A stretch of 64,000 nt of DNA, from the NCBI GenBank assembly GCA_029449235.1, contig JANATG010000021.1, positions 248,001 to 312,000 on the forward strand, written 5' to 3'. A program made the translations under genes and the position numbers. Each line of letters begins with the position of its first letter. Position 1 is the first letter of the stretch. This DNA is from Linnemannia schmuckeri (lineage: Eukaryota > Mortierellomycota > Mortierellomycetes > Mortierellales > Mortierellaceae). Under the pieces are notes generated by a model. That model made no database searches. It was not told the origin of the DNA and saw nothing but the letters and a program-made list of their open reading frames with translations. Shown here piece by piece: positions 35,404 to 47,599 of the stretch.

Positions 35404-36961
35404 CTACAGATCAAAGGTGTGGTCATTGGGATCATAGTTCTCAACGCTAAAAAAAAAAAAAAAGACGTTAGTTTCGGCGCTCATAACGCATAGTCAAAGC
35501 AGTTACATAGAACAAACTTCCAAAATAAAGGGTGCAGTAACAACGAAGAAAAGGAAGGATAACGTACATGAGACGGTAGAGGTATGATGGCGGGTGACCA
35601 CCCTGGTTGGTGATAAAGAGGTTCACAAAGTCCGGCGATACATAGTCGTAATATGGGTTGGTCACCGTCACCTTGTCGATCAAGTCGCCCTCCTCGAAAC
35701 CAAGAACGGAGTCTGGGTTGAATGTAACATTGAAGCTATCTTCGTCGTAGGGGTATAAGGGCGAGAGTTTGTACAATCCTGTGCACACCACCACGGGAAT
35801 CGAGTGGTGCTTTGCTGCTGCTGCCATCATGTGTGTTCCTGAGATTGCCACCAATCCTCCATTTGCCAAAACTAATTAGAGATATAATAAGAGGTATGAG
35901 ATGGAGATTGTTAGACGGGTTGTTTTGTTGATCAATATCAACCCTTTGCGAAATATATCGACATCACCACATGGTACCTACCAGCGTGTGTCCCGAGAAT
36001 GACCTTGTTGACGCGCGACATGACAGCAAAGACGGCAGAGTCAGGGATAACTGTCGTCTCAATTCCAGCTTTTGAAAGCTCCACTGCCATATCCTGTCCC
36101 GAATATCTACATTATGAAATTGCAGCAAAACAACAAGATGTTAGCCATTGTTTACTCGTTTGTTCAGTTATTGGTCCGTGTCCACATTGTCCATGATGTG
36201 ATCCTGCAAGAGATGACTTACGAGGGTGCGCTCTCGGCGACGAGTACCTGGAACTTTCTCTTGACGGCAGCCATCTTCAAGAACTCCTCCACGGTCTTGG
36301 AGCGTCCAATAGTCATGATGATTTCGCTATTATTACAAAAACAAGGATCGAAAACAATGAGTATTCTCGTGTAGTTATACCTCCCAGCATGGGTGAACAC
36401 AAGCGGCATTACAAAACACACATAGAAGAAGAAAAATTTGCAAAGAGGAGGGAGGATGACTCACTTTGAGTGAATTTGGAGTGAGGCCTGGTTCTTGATA
36501 CTGTCGTAAATGTTTTCGAGCTCGTCCTTGATCTCGCGAATCTCCTGGATAATGTTGCTCCGCAAACTGCTTGGGTATTGGACATTGTCGTCAGGGATCG
36601 AGTTGGTCTCGCCAAGCAAGTTGTACATGGACGAAGAGGTGGTCAGGGGAGCAGCATGGAACTCTGACTGGTTCTTGTTGGTGGACGCACTCGACTCTGC
36701 TTCGCGGAACTCCTCACGGATGACATGCAGGACGCGACGAACAATATTGCCGACAGCAAGCTCTGTTGGGTTGGCCTGAACGAGTCTTTGGCCGACGGAT
36801 TTGACGATGTTGAGGAGCTGGTTGCAGGTGGACCAGTTGTTTTTGGAGATGACGACGATGAGGAGCTTGAGGGTTGCCTGGGCGACGGCAGAGGATCCGA
36901 CAAGCTGGCGCCTCTTGAGTTTTGCGACGAGGTCGTCGACGAGTTCGTTGTTCTTGCTCAT
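35404..36961 (-). CDS. GCD7: Translation initiation factor eIF2B subunit beta
   Basis: A regulatory subunit of eIF2B, the guanine-nucleotide exchange factor for eIF2; the alpha/beta/delta subunits sense eIF2 phosphorylation. Five exons (36961-36465, 36326-36222, 36106-35982, 35871-35568, 35446-35404) give 357 residues, the usual length for beta. The N-terminal helical part begins LVDDLVAKLKRRQLVGSSAVA. The Rossmann-like C-terminal domain shows IIMTIGRSKTVEEFLKMAA, FQVLVAESAPSYSGQDMA, VIPDSAVFAVMSRVNKVILG, GTHAVLANGGLVAISGTHMM, IPVVVCTGLYKLSPLYP and NPYYDYVSPDFVNLFITNQGG, all diagnostic. It is divergently arranged with the CAF1 gene, with 474 nt between start codons. Confidence 0.96.
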
Positions 36962-37435
36962 TGTATTGAAATTTGTCCTGCCTGTGTCTGTTGATGCCAA
37001 AGGTGGGTCGAGTGGACAAGCAATCCTGATGTGGTCGAAGGAGTTATTCAAACTTGTGAGAAGAGAATGAACTTTCACAGCAGAGAGCAAACAACTTTTT
37101 TTTTTTTCTTTATTTTTCAGGTTGTACGTGGAATGGCCGAGTGTACGTGGCCCCTTGCTATGTCCCCTTTTTGCATTACTTTCTTCTTATTCCTGTTCTC
37201 CCATCTCAACACACACAGACACACGCCATTTAAACACTCGGTACTCACCCACACCATCGCACTCAACACTCTCTACTCAGACACAGCAACCTTTTTTACC
37301 TCGCTGACAACAACAGCACCTACAGCAGGACAGACGACATCAACGGACACACAGCAACATCAACCAACCTACATCATCAAAAGCACATCGAAAAGAGCAA
37401 AGTCAGCAAACACCAAGAAAGGACAGCGAGTCGTC
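36962..37435. promoter_or_regulatory. Divergent (shared) promoter of eIF2B-beta and CAF1
   Basis: A 474-bp segment separates two oppositely oriented start codons (36961 minus, 37436 plus) and must hold both promoters. The half toward CAF1 is CA-rich with ACACAC-type strings. No TATA box was obvious. Confidence 0.5.
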
Positions 37436-39156
37436 ATGCCCAGCCCCAACGAGAGAGCCATTATCAGAGAAGTCTGGGCAGAGAATCTCGACCGCGAGAT
37501 GGCCCTCCTTCGGGACCTCGTCGATCAGTACCCTTACCTCGCCATGGTAAAATAGGCTCAACGACTGTACACCTTGCATTCACTCCGTAATGTATTTCAA
37601 AAAGTCCTCCTTTCGTTGTCGTCGTTATCGACCTCGGACTTCTTGACCTAAACACCCATTTCCTTTTCTTTTTGTTGTTGCATTACTGAAACTCACAGGA
37701 CACAGAGTTCCCAGGAGTAGTTGCCAGGCCTATTGGTACGTCTTTACTGCCTGGCTCTCTCTCTCTCTCGCTACCGTGTTCAGGACCAAAACGACAATAA
37801 CTGGCAGAGTATTCGTAACTTTGGTCGTATTCGACAGAAGGACTGATTGGTGTTCGTATTTTCTTTTTATTCCTTATAGGCAACTTTCGCACCTCTGCCG
37901 ACTATCATTACCAGACTCTGCGCTGCAATGTGGATCTGCTCAAGATGATCCAGTTGGGTGTTACCTTTGCAGACGAAAACGGAAATGTCCCCAAAGATGC
38001 CTGCACATGGCAGTTCAACTTCAAGTTCAACCTTGCGTAAGTCTTGCTGGCAGACTTGGAACCAACGGGACACAAAGGGACTCGGAAGGGGGTAGATATG
38101 CAACTACTTCCTTCTTGTTCGCTATCAGTGACGCCTTGATTGATTGATATCTAATATGTCTATACCTTATTCATTGTAGGGATGACATGTATGCACAGGA
38201 TTCTATTGACTTGCTGACAAAGTCCGGTATCAACTTCCAAAAGCATGAGGATTACGGCATTGACGTGCACCACTTTGGAGAGCTCTTGATCAGTTCTGGA
38301 TTCGTGTTGCTGGACGATGTGAAGTGGATCTCCTTTCACAGGTATGGGCTCTCGACTTGTCAGTGTTCTCGTGATTGTCAATACCTCCATGACACTGGTT
38401 CAGCACGGAAGACTCAAATATATGCCCCCCAGAGACGATTTTTGCTAACATGCCGCATGATATTTTTACTGTACAATGGGTGGTAGTGGTTATGATTTTG
38501 GATACCTCCTCAAGATTCTCACATGCAGTCCAATGCCAGCAGAAGAAGGCGACTTTTTTGAGTTGCTGAGGACATACTTTCCTTGCATATACGACATCAA
38601 ATACTTGATGAAGAGCTGTAAAAACCTCAAGGGTGGCCTGCAGGAGTTGGCCAATGACCTTCAGGTACAAATCTACCTCTTTCGTTAAACAGATGGGCAT
38701 GACCTTCACCTTGAAACCGGCTGTATTGAAAACGTACCATGAATTTTTTGACCCCTGTTTCTTAGGTTGTAAGAATTGGAGCTCAACATCAGGCAGGAAG
38801 TGACAGTCTGTTGACCTGCTCAACCTTTTTCAAGATGAGACAGATTTTTTTTGAGGACAAGATCGACGACGCAAAATATCTGTAAGTCAAGCTCGTCTTC
38901 TATTTTTCCAATAGTTCCGTCTACTTCTTAGCGTTCAGCTATGTGGCACAGAATAAGCTAACACAGTCTGCCTTTTTAAATGTCTAGTGGCTACCTCTAC
39001 GGATTGGGCTCAGCAGTGGGATCCTCAGCAGCACAACCCAACTCGATTGCCTCGTTCAATTCTGCGGCAGGGAATGATAGTCCCTTGATCACCAACCAGT
39101 CGACAGCACCCAACGGCAAGATTGGCAGTTTTCACAAGCAAATAAACATCAACTAG
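37436..39156 (+). CDS. POP2: CAF1/POP2, CCR4-NOT deadenylase subunit
   Basis: A DEDD-type 3'-5' exonuclease that shortens mRNA poly(A) tails within CCR4-NOT. Seven exons (37436-37546, 37699-37735, 37880-38036, 38180-38341, 38487-38664, 38766-38881, 38988-39156) give 309 residues. It shows the DEDD catalytic residues: DTEFPGVVARPIGNF near residue 38, LLKMIQLGVTFADENGN, the aspartate in FHSGYDFGYLLKIL, and the GAQHQAGSDSLLT motif. Other family signatures are WQFNFKFNLADDMYAQDSI and FPCIYDIKYLMKSC. The C-terminal tail after GYLYGLGSAV is Ser/Asn-rich and low complexity. Both ends are well supported. Confidence 0.96.
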
Positions 39157-39744
39157 TTCCCTCTACACTCTCAAACGTTGATTTTGATGACATCACCGGA
39201 AGTCTGAGCCGAGAGCATGTTAAACTTTGGAAGAGGTGTGAATCTCTGACCAATCAAATGTTTGGATGGATAGCAATCATTTTTTATTGTGGCAGACAGC
39301 GGGCCACGGAGTGAGATCCTTCTCTTCACATTCATTTGGGATCATTGTACGTCTTGCTCGTTGTTAGGGTCAAGGCTGACCTACCTTGAATTCGGTTACT
39401 GTCGGGATCAACGTCGGCTCTTAGCAAACGACAGAGGCGATTCTACAGGGAGCACCATCATCACCTTGGCACAGATCTGGAATCGCCATCATCTATCTTT
39501 CCTCTTTGCTGAAGGTGGTGAATCCCGACTGGTGAACGAGAGGAGCTTTCTCTCATCCGAAAAAGTGATGCCGAACCTCTGATTCAACAATCGACATTCA
39601 CACCATCGTCATCATCGTCACGCCAAGACCAAGGACCGGAAGATATCCTTGAAAATCAACTTTCATCATGGCGGAACCAACATCAACTAACGTCCATTCA
39701 ACACCCACCTTACACTTCCAATCCACTCGCTCCTTTAGTCAAAC
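39157..39744. other. Intergenic region between CAF1 and RPL28
   Basis: 3' flank of CAF1 and promoter/leader of RPL28. Frames in the segment 39290-39582 carry no recognisable motif. No gene supported. Confidence 0.55.
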
Positions 39745-40891
39745 ATGTCGGCTGATCTTACCTGGTAAGCACCAAGGAATTTTTTCCGACTCGCAACGTC
39801 GTTGTACACTTTTCAAAGGAGGCAAAAGAACACTGCTAGATGCTAACTAGTTCCATTTGTTTGATATCACCTATGAAACCACCAGGCTCCTTATCAAGAA
39901 CAACAACTCGTTCCTCGTCAAGCGCTCGGGTGTCCAGTTCTCCTCGGAGGCTGGTAACTTGTTGAACAAGAACTCCTTCAAGTACTCTGGCATTGCCAAC
40001 AAGAAGGTACACTACTTTGACGACGACATTCTTTTATTCAAGGACCATTGGGACACGAGCAGGAGGAGTCTATGGTCAAGAGTGATTTGGGGATCCTATT
40101 TTGGACACATCTGAAACCAATGGGTGCTATTTTATCTAAAGCCGCCAACTACACTAGGACAAAGGAGCCCTTAAATGGCTATCGAGCAGGAAGAAGTAGC
40201 ATAGGCTAACCTATGTTATTCAAATCTTATCATTGAACACAATAGACCGTCGATATCTCCGCTGCTGCCTCCGGCCGTGGTGTCGTTGTCGCCACCCCCA
40301 AGACCAAGGTCACCCTCACCAAGGGTATCCGCAAGTCTGCCCGCTCCGTTGCTGGTCTCACCCGTGCCGGTTACCGCGCTGACCTCCGCAAGGTATGCCT
40401 TTAATTCTTGTTTTTCCACATTTTCACGCGTGTCCTCCTCTTGATTTGCGATGCGTTATCTTATTCACAACATCAAAGCAACAATCAGCAAAGTGCTAGA
40501 ACCCAGCAGATTCATTTAACATGAAGACTGGGCGTACATTATTTGCAAGAGTACACCTCTGGCTCTCTCCTTCAAAAGAAGGAGAGGCACCGGCCATCTG
40601 TTCTGCGAACCTATCAAACAATGAATTCTTTCTCTCTATTCAAAGTTTTGCGACTGCAACATGGGAACATCTCTTTTTATCCTTCCTTCTCTTGCTCCCC
40701 CTCTCCTCTTGTCTCCCTTCTCAATTGACGCGACAAAAAACTATATTTGACTTACGAAAATATTATGTCGATGCTACATCAAACAAAAATAGGCTGCTCT
40801 TGCCCGCGTTGCCGCTGTCCTCGCCTCCCAGAAGCCCGTCAAGGCTGCCCCCAAGAAGGCTGGCAAGGGTATCCGTGCCACCAAGGCTTAA
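39745..40891 (+). CDS. RPL28: 60S ribosomal protein L28 (eL28)
   Basis: A large-subunit ribosomal protein. Four exons (39745-39764, 39886-40006, 40246-40392, 40793-40891) give 128 residues. The first exon is only 20 nt (ATG TCG GCT GAT CTT ACC TG) and supplies MSADLTW. It was chosen because it joins in phase to LLIKNNNSFLVKRSGVQFSSE, which matches the eL28 start (..W-x-V-x-R-N-x-S-S-F-L-x-K-R). The body NSFKYSGIANKK, GIRKSARSVAGLTRAGYRADL and ALARVAAVLASQKPVKA is typical. The basic tail ends GIRATKA. Introns become longer toward the 3' end (121, 239 and 400 nt). Confidence 0.94.
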
Positions 40892-40961
40892 GTTGTCTGT
40901 CCACTTGACCCCCCGTGCAGAAAGCGAAAACCACCAAAAAAGAAAATAATAAGCTTGAATG

Positions 40962-40967
40962 AATAAA
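40962..40967 (+). terminator. Candidate poly(A) signal of RPL28
   Basis: AATAAA 70 nt after the RPL28 stop codon. Confidence 0.5.
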
Positions 40968-41999
40968 ATATGATGGCCTCGTAAAAAAAATCTCGCTTCT
41001 TCTTGTGGTGCATGGTCGTGTCTGTGTCTTGCTAAATCGTCAGGAACAACTAGCGTTGTTCTGGTGCCTCGTTTTGTTCAGGTAAGAATGTGCGAGAGGA
41101 GCGGGCACATGTTGGTGTAGGAGGGAATATCTGAAACAGAAGAGTGAGCCTACGAGTGCTTCTTGTCAATTAAACCCCACAAATGAAGAATACGAAGCAA
41201 AGCAAGGCACAGTCAAGAACTTTGTGCTTGCCAGCTATGTACGTAGATCGTGGTATCCAAGCTGGTTGTCCGTGTAGAAATGAGCGTTTGGGAGAATGAC
41301 CCTTAACTTTTTCTTATGTGACGTTCGCGTAGAGACGAATTTTTGATTAAGGTAGATGGGGATAGGGCGGAATTAATTTCCCTTCTCTTTCTTAGTACGA
41401 AAAAAGGTGCCTTTCTAGGGAGAAATGACAGACGGATCGGGAACATATCCATCCATGGGTGGGAACCATCCATCCGACATGAACATTGATGATGCTGTTA
41501 GAGGGAACGACACATCAACCATTGCTGTCAGATAGGCATCATGTCACCGTAGGATTTGAGAGGGAGGAGAAACACCCCATCGACTTTGCCGCTGTCTGTT
41601 TGAGTAGTGAAGGCATGGGGCGATACGGGAATTGGTCAGGACCTATAACATAAGGAGACGAATACAGAGTCGGCTGACGCAGAATAGCAGGACGGAAGGA
41701 AAGGGAAGTTTTTTGTGCTCTGGATGAGCATAACATCGAAACTGCACCCCCTTTACTTCTTCTCTTCAACCACACACCCAACAACTTCAACCCACTGCAC
41801 TCTACAAAACAGCCGACAAGCAGCAGAAGTACGGTAGCCATACACAACAAGCAACAACACACCACCATCATCCACCGCGCAGGAGTCCACAGAAACAGGA
41901 TCCAACAAAACATCATCTTTTCTTACTTCAAGACCAGGAGAACTCATCATCACTCTTTCCTTGCCTTCCCACTTCCTACTTTGAACGGCTGATAGGAAA
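40968..41999. other. Intergenic region and promoter of ubiquitin-RPL40
   Basis: Contains a chance-sized frame of 36 codons at 41425-41535 and an A/C-rich leader from about 41760. The long minus-strand frame here is rich in Cys/Leu/Val and is read as non-coding. No supported gene. Confidence 0.55.
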
Positions 42000-42934
<935 letters not shown>

Positions 42935-43109
42935 ATTACTCGCCCCTTCGTTTTTACAAAAAAAAATATAGGAAAGAATTACTTCTTCCCCTCTTTTTCT
43001 TTTCTCTGTTTTTTTTTTGGAACTTGCCTTCCCCGGATGTTGTCGATTTTCTTTTCCGATTTGTTGTTTCCCTTTGGTGAGGAGTCGATGATAACACACG
43101 GCGTTTTGA

Positions 43110-43115
43110 AATAAA
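43110..43115 (+). terminator. Candidate poly(A) signal of ubiquitin-RPL40
   Basis: AATAAA about 176 nt downstream of the stop codon, preceded by a T-rich stretch. Confidence 0.4.
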
Positions 43116-43378
43116 CGTTAAAAACAATCTGCAAAAAAACTAACGCGAGGAGCGAACGAAAATGTGCACGGGTGATGTCCCACGGAAAGAATGAGGTGGA
43201 TGCGAAAGAGTGCTTGGTGAACTCAAGAAGGTGGTCAAGGCTGTGTGCTGCACAGACCAGATCTTTGATACAGACTTCACTCATTCAGTTGAAGCTCAGG
43301 TCAGAGCAGATACGGGTATAAAGAGGGTATTGTTATTGATTGCTCTGTTCTATCCGAAGGATGACATTATGACTGGAA

Positions 43379-44680
43379 CTAGTTCTCTGACGTCTTCGGA
43401 GGCGGCAATGGTTCCTGCAACTGACGCACTCGTGCATGCCCAGCACCTCTGCCACTTCCTCCTTCTCCTCCTCCATGTGCAGGAGCATTGTCAGAGTAAA
43501 CCTGCATGGGATCAAACGATATCAACTTATGTCTCGGCCCCATCGAAAGTGGCTTCACCTCATTACCAGCACAATCACCCGCCCCTTTAATTGTCGCCAA
43601 CTGTTCGATCTGATAAAATGTCCCCGGCCATCTCGACTGACTCGTCTGGTTCATATACTCATGATCCTGGACTCGACTCCGGTCTGGAATCATCTTTTCA
43701 GCAGCCATTAGGCGACGCCCGTTGCTGCCTCGGGAGACTGTGGAGTGAGCGCTGCTCTGGCTGCTGGCACTGCCTCGGCGTCCTCCCATTCCTTGTCCTT
43801 GTTCCAGCTGTCGTCCTACTATTCCTGGTGTTCTCAGGCCTGAGAGGTCGTTTGTTGAGAGGTACTCGGTGCACTTTTCCTTCTCTCATACTCCTCCTGC
43901 ACCTCCAGCGGTCTCTGGATTATCATCGTTGTAAGGCCGATTATGCATCTGCTGCAGGCCATCCTCACCACCTCCGCTTTGGCTGCTACCGCCATGAGTC
44001 TTGCATCAACACATGAACAGCAATACAAACATAATGATGACAACCAAGGCCGTAATCGCAACAACCCAATGCAACCGCCTCTTCTGCTGCTCAACGAGTG
44101 CACTAATATTACGGTCCGTGTCCGTCCTCGAATGCACGCTGGTATAGTTGATACACTTGGGCGGTTTTTTCCAATTTACCGGGTTCGTAATCGCACACCG
44201 ATCCAAACGGCTCGTCTCCCTCCTCCTGTGTCGTTGCTCTGCTCTGGCTCGTCGTCCATGTTGACGTTTTAGGGCGTACCGCTGTCGAGCGACCGTGGAG
44301 GGCTATAGCATTCATCGTTCCCCGTACAAATGTCTCCGTACCCCAACACGGGCACACGTCAACCGTCCACACAGCGCTCTACTGGATTCTTGCAGGTACT
44401 CACTCCCCTTAATATCACTGCCGGGTCGTCCGAGATTAAGATGGTCAATGTGCGATAATAAACATCATGCCGCTTCAACGCCAGGATTAGAATTTTTTGA
44501 TGCGTCAAATTGGGGTGTTGGAAGTGAGAGACAAGTCGCGTTAGAGAGGAGGAGTTGAGACAGGGAAGGGTTGAGAAAGGTGATGTTGAGGTAGGAAGTG
44601 ATTGTACATCCAGACGTTGTTGGGATGATGAAGCAGGATTGATCGGTGGGCACTAGGATTTCTCTAGTTCGATACTGCAT
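43379..44680 (-). pseudogene. Broken single-pass membrane protein gene with in-frame stops
   Basis: Minus-strand frame from about 44190 to 43379 codes for CAITNPVNWKKPPKCINYTS, a basic linker LVEQQKRR, a transmembrane helix (LHWVVAITALVVIIMFVLLF) and a hydrophilic tail (THGGSSQSGGGEDGLQQ, NDLSGLRTPGIVGRQL, GRRGSASSQSSAHSTVS, FDPMQVYSDNAPAHGGG). It ends at a stop at 43379. TGA codons interrupt it at 44006-44008 and 43886-43888. Upstream, in another frame, a Cys-rich segment (NPVERCVDG, GYGDICTGNDECYSPPRS, MDDEPEQSND) is broken by TGA 44359-44361 and TAA 44269-44271. Further upstream is an open block starting at 44680 (MQYRTREILVPTDQSCF, ITSYLNITFLNPS). CGA-to-TGA or CAA-to-TAA change would explain the stops. 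Layout suggests a Cys-rich ectodomain, one membrane pass and a Ser/Gly cytoplasmic tail. Family not recognised; sequencing error or unseen introns cannot be excluded. Confidence 0.5.
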
Positions 44681-44964
44681 TAGGCTGAGAAAAAAGCTGC
44701 TCGTGGCGGTGGTAATTTGGGAGCTGGAGTTGGAACTGTAGGGTTTATGAGGGAGGAGGAAGGGCGAGGTTGCTACGGTTATGGTTGGGCGGGTGTGGTG
44801 GTAAGTAGGAAGATGAAGATGAGGAGGAAGAGGAGGAGAGGGAAGAATGTTGGTGGGTTATGAGCTGCCAAGAGTAGGCGGCGACCAGCAAAGATCGATC
44901 GTATCCTCTTTCTCGTGTTACTATGTTTTTAATGAAAATAGCAAAGGCTGTGCGTGGTCGTAAG

Positions 44965-44996
<32 letters not shown>

Positions 44997-45949
44997 GGAA
45001 GGAATGGCTAAACAACAGGGAGAAAGATGAGTGAAGAGGGAAGAGTAAAGAGGGAAGAATGAAGAGGGAAGAATGAAGAGGAAAGTAGAAAGAAGGAATA
45101 ACCGCGACACAAACGAGAAAAAAAAAAGAAGAGGGGTATAGGCTCCAGGTTACCGGGTATCATCACTTCAGGTCAACAGACAAACAAACAAAACTATGGG
45201 AAAAGATCAGCGAAACCCACTTGATTGCTGGCTATGTCACTTCTTGTGGCTCATTTATTTTTTACTTGGTTTAGCTTCCTGAAGTGGGTGAATCATCGCC
45301 ACCGGAGGAAGAATGGACAGGGAACCGCAGTGGGTGAGTAATGTTGTTGGCGTTGGAGCCGCAAAGGAACGATGACGATGCGCCGTGGGGATTTGACGCG
45401 ACCTGGGCAGCGCGTAAGGACATTTGCTAGTGTACCTGCTTTGAGCAAGAACAATTTAAAGGTGTTGCGCCTCATAGAATTAACAGAGGCGGTTGCATGA
45501 GATGTTTTTGAGGGTTTTATTATTTTTATAGTGTATATATATATGTGTGTGTGTGTGTGTATGTATGTGTGCGTGTGTGCGGATGAGTGGGTGATGTGTA
45601 AGTGAAAGAGGAAACGAACAGAAAAGGTGACAGAAACAAGAAAAGAGGACAAAAAGAAGTGAAGGACGAAGCCGAACTGAGGATACACCGTCACCGGTCA
45701 TACGGACTGATTATTCCCATCACCATCAGAGCATTGATAACATAATCAAAGGCTCTCCTTTCATGCATACATCATTGACTCTCACTCAAAATACAAGCAT
45801 ATGCTCATGTCGACAACTCGCATCGTCGAAGGGCATATGTGCATGTGCGTATGCAGTTGTAGCGGAGGAGAGAAGGACATGAAAATGTAAAATGAGGGCT
45901 CATATTTATTTTTTTGTGTTTTATTTTTCGCGATCTGTTGACAAAAATA
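44681..45949. other. Gene-poor region with A29 tract and TG/TATG microsatellite
   Basis: A29 homopolymer at 44965-44993; TATATATGTGTG-type microsatellite at about 45533-45575. Purine-rich on the plus strand around 44995-45110. No supported gene. Confidence 0.55.
44965..44993 (+). repeat. A29 homopolymer
   Basis: Uninterrupted A tract upstream of the broken membrane-protein gene. Confidence 0.95.
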
Positions 45950-46781
45950 TTTGAGACGCGTCTTGGTGGGAAGATCGCGTTGGTTTCTGAAAGATCGGGA
46001 TCAGTCGCGTTTCTGTTTTTATCACTGAAACGCGTCCTCAGACTCCACGCACAAGCTCAGAAGACAGACATTAAATTGAGCCCAGGAGACAGCCACGACA
46101 ACCTCCACCTCACAAAAGTCTCAAGCAACGTCATCAAGTCGAGACCGAAAGCATGCCGGTATGATCTCATCCACAATCACCGAGCGGTTGGAATCGCCTC
46201 TGAGCACCGAGCGCTTCAAGAAGGCCACCACAAGTAGGGGTGGCAGCACAGCCAACGCTAGCAAGACCACGCTCAAGCCGGCTAAGATGACGACGAAGGT
46301 GACGAGATGGATGAGGTGCTGGGTTTTTCAGAGCGACAAGTCGGAGGACGTACGAAATCCGCGACGATCTTTAATAAACCAAGTTCGCTGAGCAGCGGTC
46401 CGTTCAAGGACCAAGGCAAGAGCAAAAGGCTCGATGAAGGAACCAGGATGGCACCCAAGCAGGGTAAAGAAACCAAGACACCCTGTGACAATAACGATGA
46501 TGGCAACAACTTTTCTTTTGTCCATACTACTTTTTTTTCCTCAGTGACTTTATGAGTTTTCTCCTTCCTCCTTCCTTATTCCCTTTTCAGTGTTCCTGCT
46601 GTAGCGAGTTTGTAAGACCGCCAGTTTAGAAAGAACAAATAAACACAGTGCGTTCATTACATTCAAGAAACCCAAATCATACGCCTGGCTTGGAATTAAG
46701 GCGCGTGTACTTTTGTTTGATTTCTCTATTCCCACCTGTTTCCGTGCTTCCTGTTCAGTCCATTCTACTTCCTGACGCGTC

Positions 46782-46806
46782 TTTTTTTTTTTTTTTTTTT
46801 TTTTTT
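46782..46806 (+). repeat. T25 homopolymer
   Basis: Uninterrupted T tract immediately after an ACGCGTC motif. Confidence 0.95.
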
Positions 46807-47434
46807 ACAAAGGTGGTGATGGGTTGTCTGTGACGACACATCAATTTTATCCAATTGAAAAGTGGAACTGTCTAAGTGAAGCTCGTACGAGCACATAGAC
46901 TACTTCACTAAGTAAAGCATACTAAACAGTACATCGGTACCTGAGGACCACAGCCCATCCTCTTACGAGTCCGGACGACCCTTGCTGCTTTAACGCGAGC
47001 TCAAGGGATCTAGCCGTCTTCCACCTTCAACTCCTTAATGACCATATTGCCTCTCCTCTCCATAATATCCATGCGCCTCAGGACCAGAAGGGACTCGATG
47101 ACTGCTTGATCAGCCACTCGTGTGTCGCGCTGCTCGCCTGGGCACCGCTCTCCGTCGTGTTCTGTGTTGGCTCGTCCGCAGAGACACTCATCCTCTCGGA
47201 GGTTCCGTCCATATATTTGTTTCCACCCGCCGCTCTGACGTTCGGTTGTGCGTTTCCTGACGCGTCTATTAAAGTTTTGTTTGTTATTGTTGGTGCTTTT
47301 TTTGACGACGTGATTTGGTAAAATTTTATTTCCTCTTGTTGATGTTGCTCTTACTCCTGCTACTGCTATTGGGATACAACGCGTCAAAATCAATTAACGC
47401 CAAACAAGCGCAATCAGTGAGTGAAACAAAAAAA

Positions 47435-47470
47435 ACGCGCTACATAGATACGCGCTACCTAGATACGCGC
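47435..47470 (+). repeat. 15-bp tandem repeat, about 2.4 copies
   Basis: Unit ACGCGCTACATAGAT / ACGCGCTACCTAGAT followed by a partial ACGCGC. It is too short to class as a satellite. Confidence 0.7.
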
Positions 47471-47599
47471 AACTGCCTTTTGACGTTGATCAGCGCCCTT
47501 TTCTACTTTCACGATTTATCCATATTTGACTTCCTTGACTTGCTGTGCTAAAACGTGTGCATCGTCCGACCCACTGCGCGCTCCTCGACCGTTGTGTCT

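Larger units (their letters stand above)
45950..47560. other. Unresolved region with coding-like fragments and repeated ACGCGT motifs
   Basis: Short plus-strand fragments (MDEVLGFSERQVGGRTKSA, TIFNKPSSLSSGPFKDQGK, near 46307-46440) and minus-strand ones (RDTRVADQAVIESLLVLRRM near 47050-47130) look mildly coding. They are short, in different frames, and unrecognised. The ACGCGT hexamer occurs at about 45956, 46030, 46775, 47260 and 47379, twice as TTCCTGACGCGTCT-like strings (46770, 47255). T25 lies at 46782-46806. I do not call a gene. Confidence 0.4.

Noticed and set aside
41425..41535. A 36-codon plus-strand open frame upstream of ubiquitin-RPL40
   Set aside because: Too short, no homology recognised, and 460 nt from the gene; kept only as a comment in the intergenic entry.
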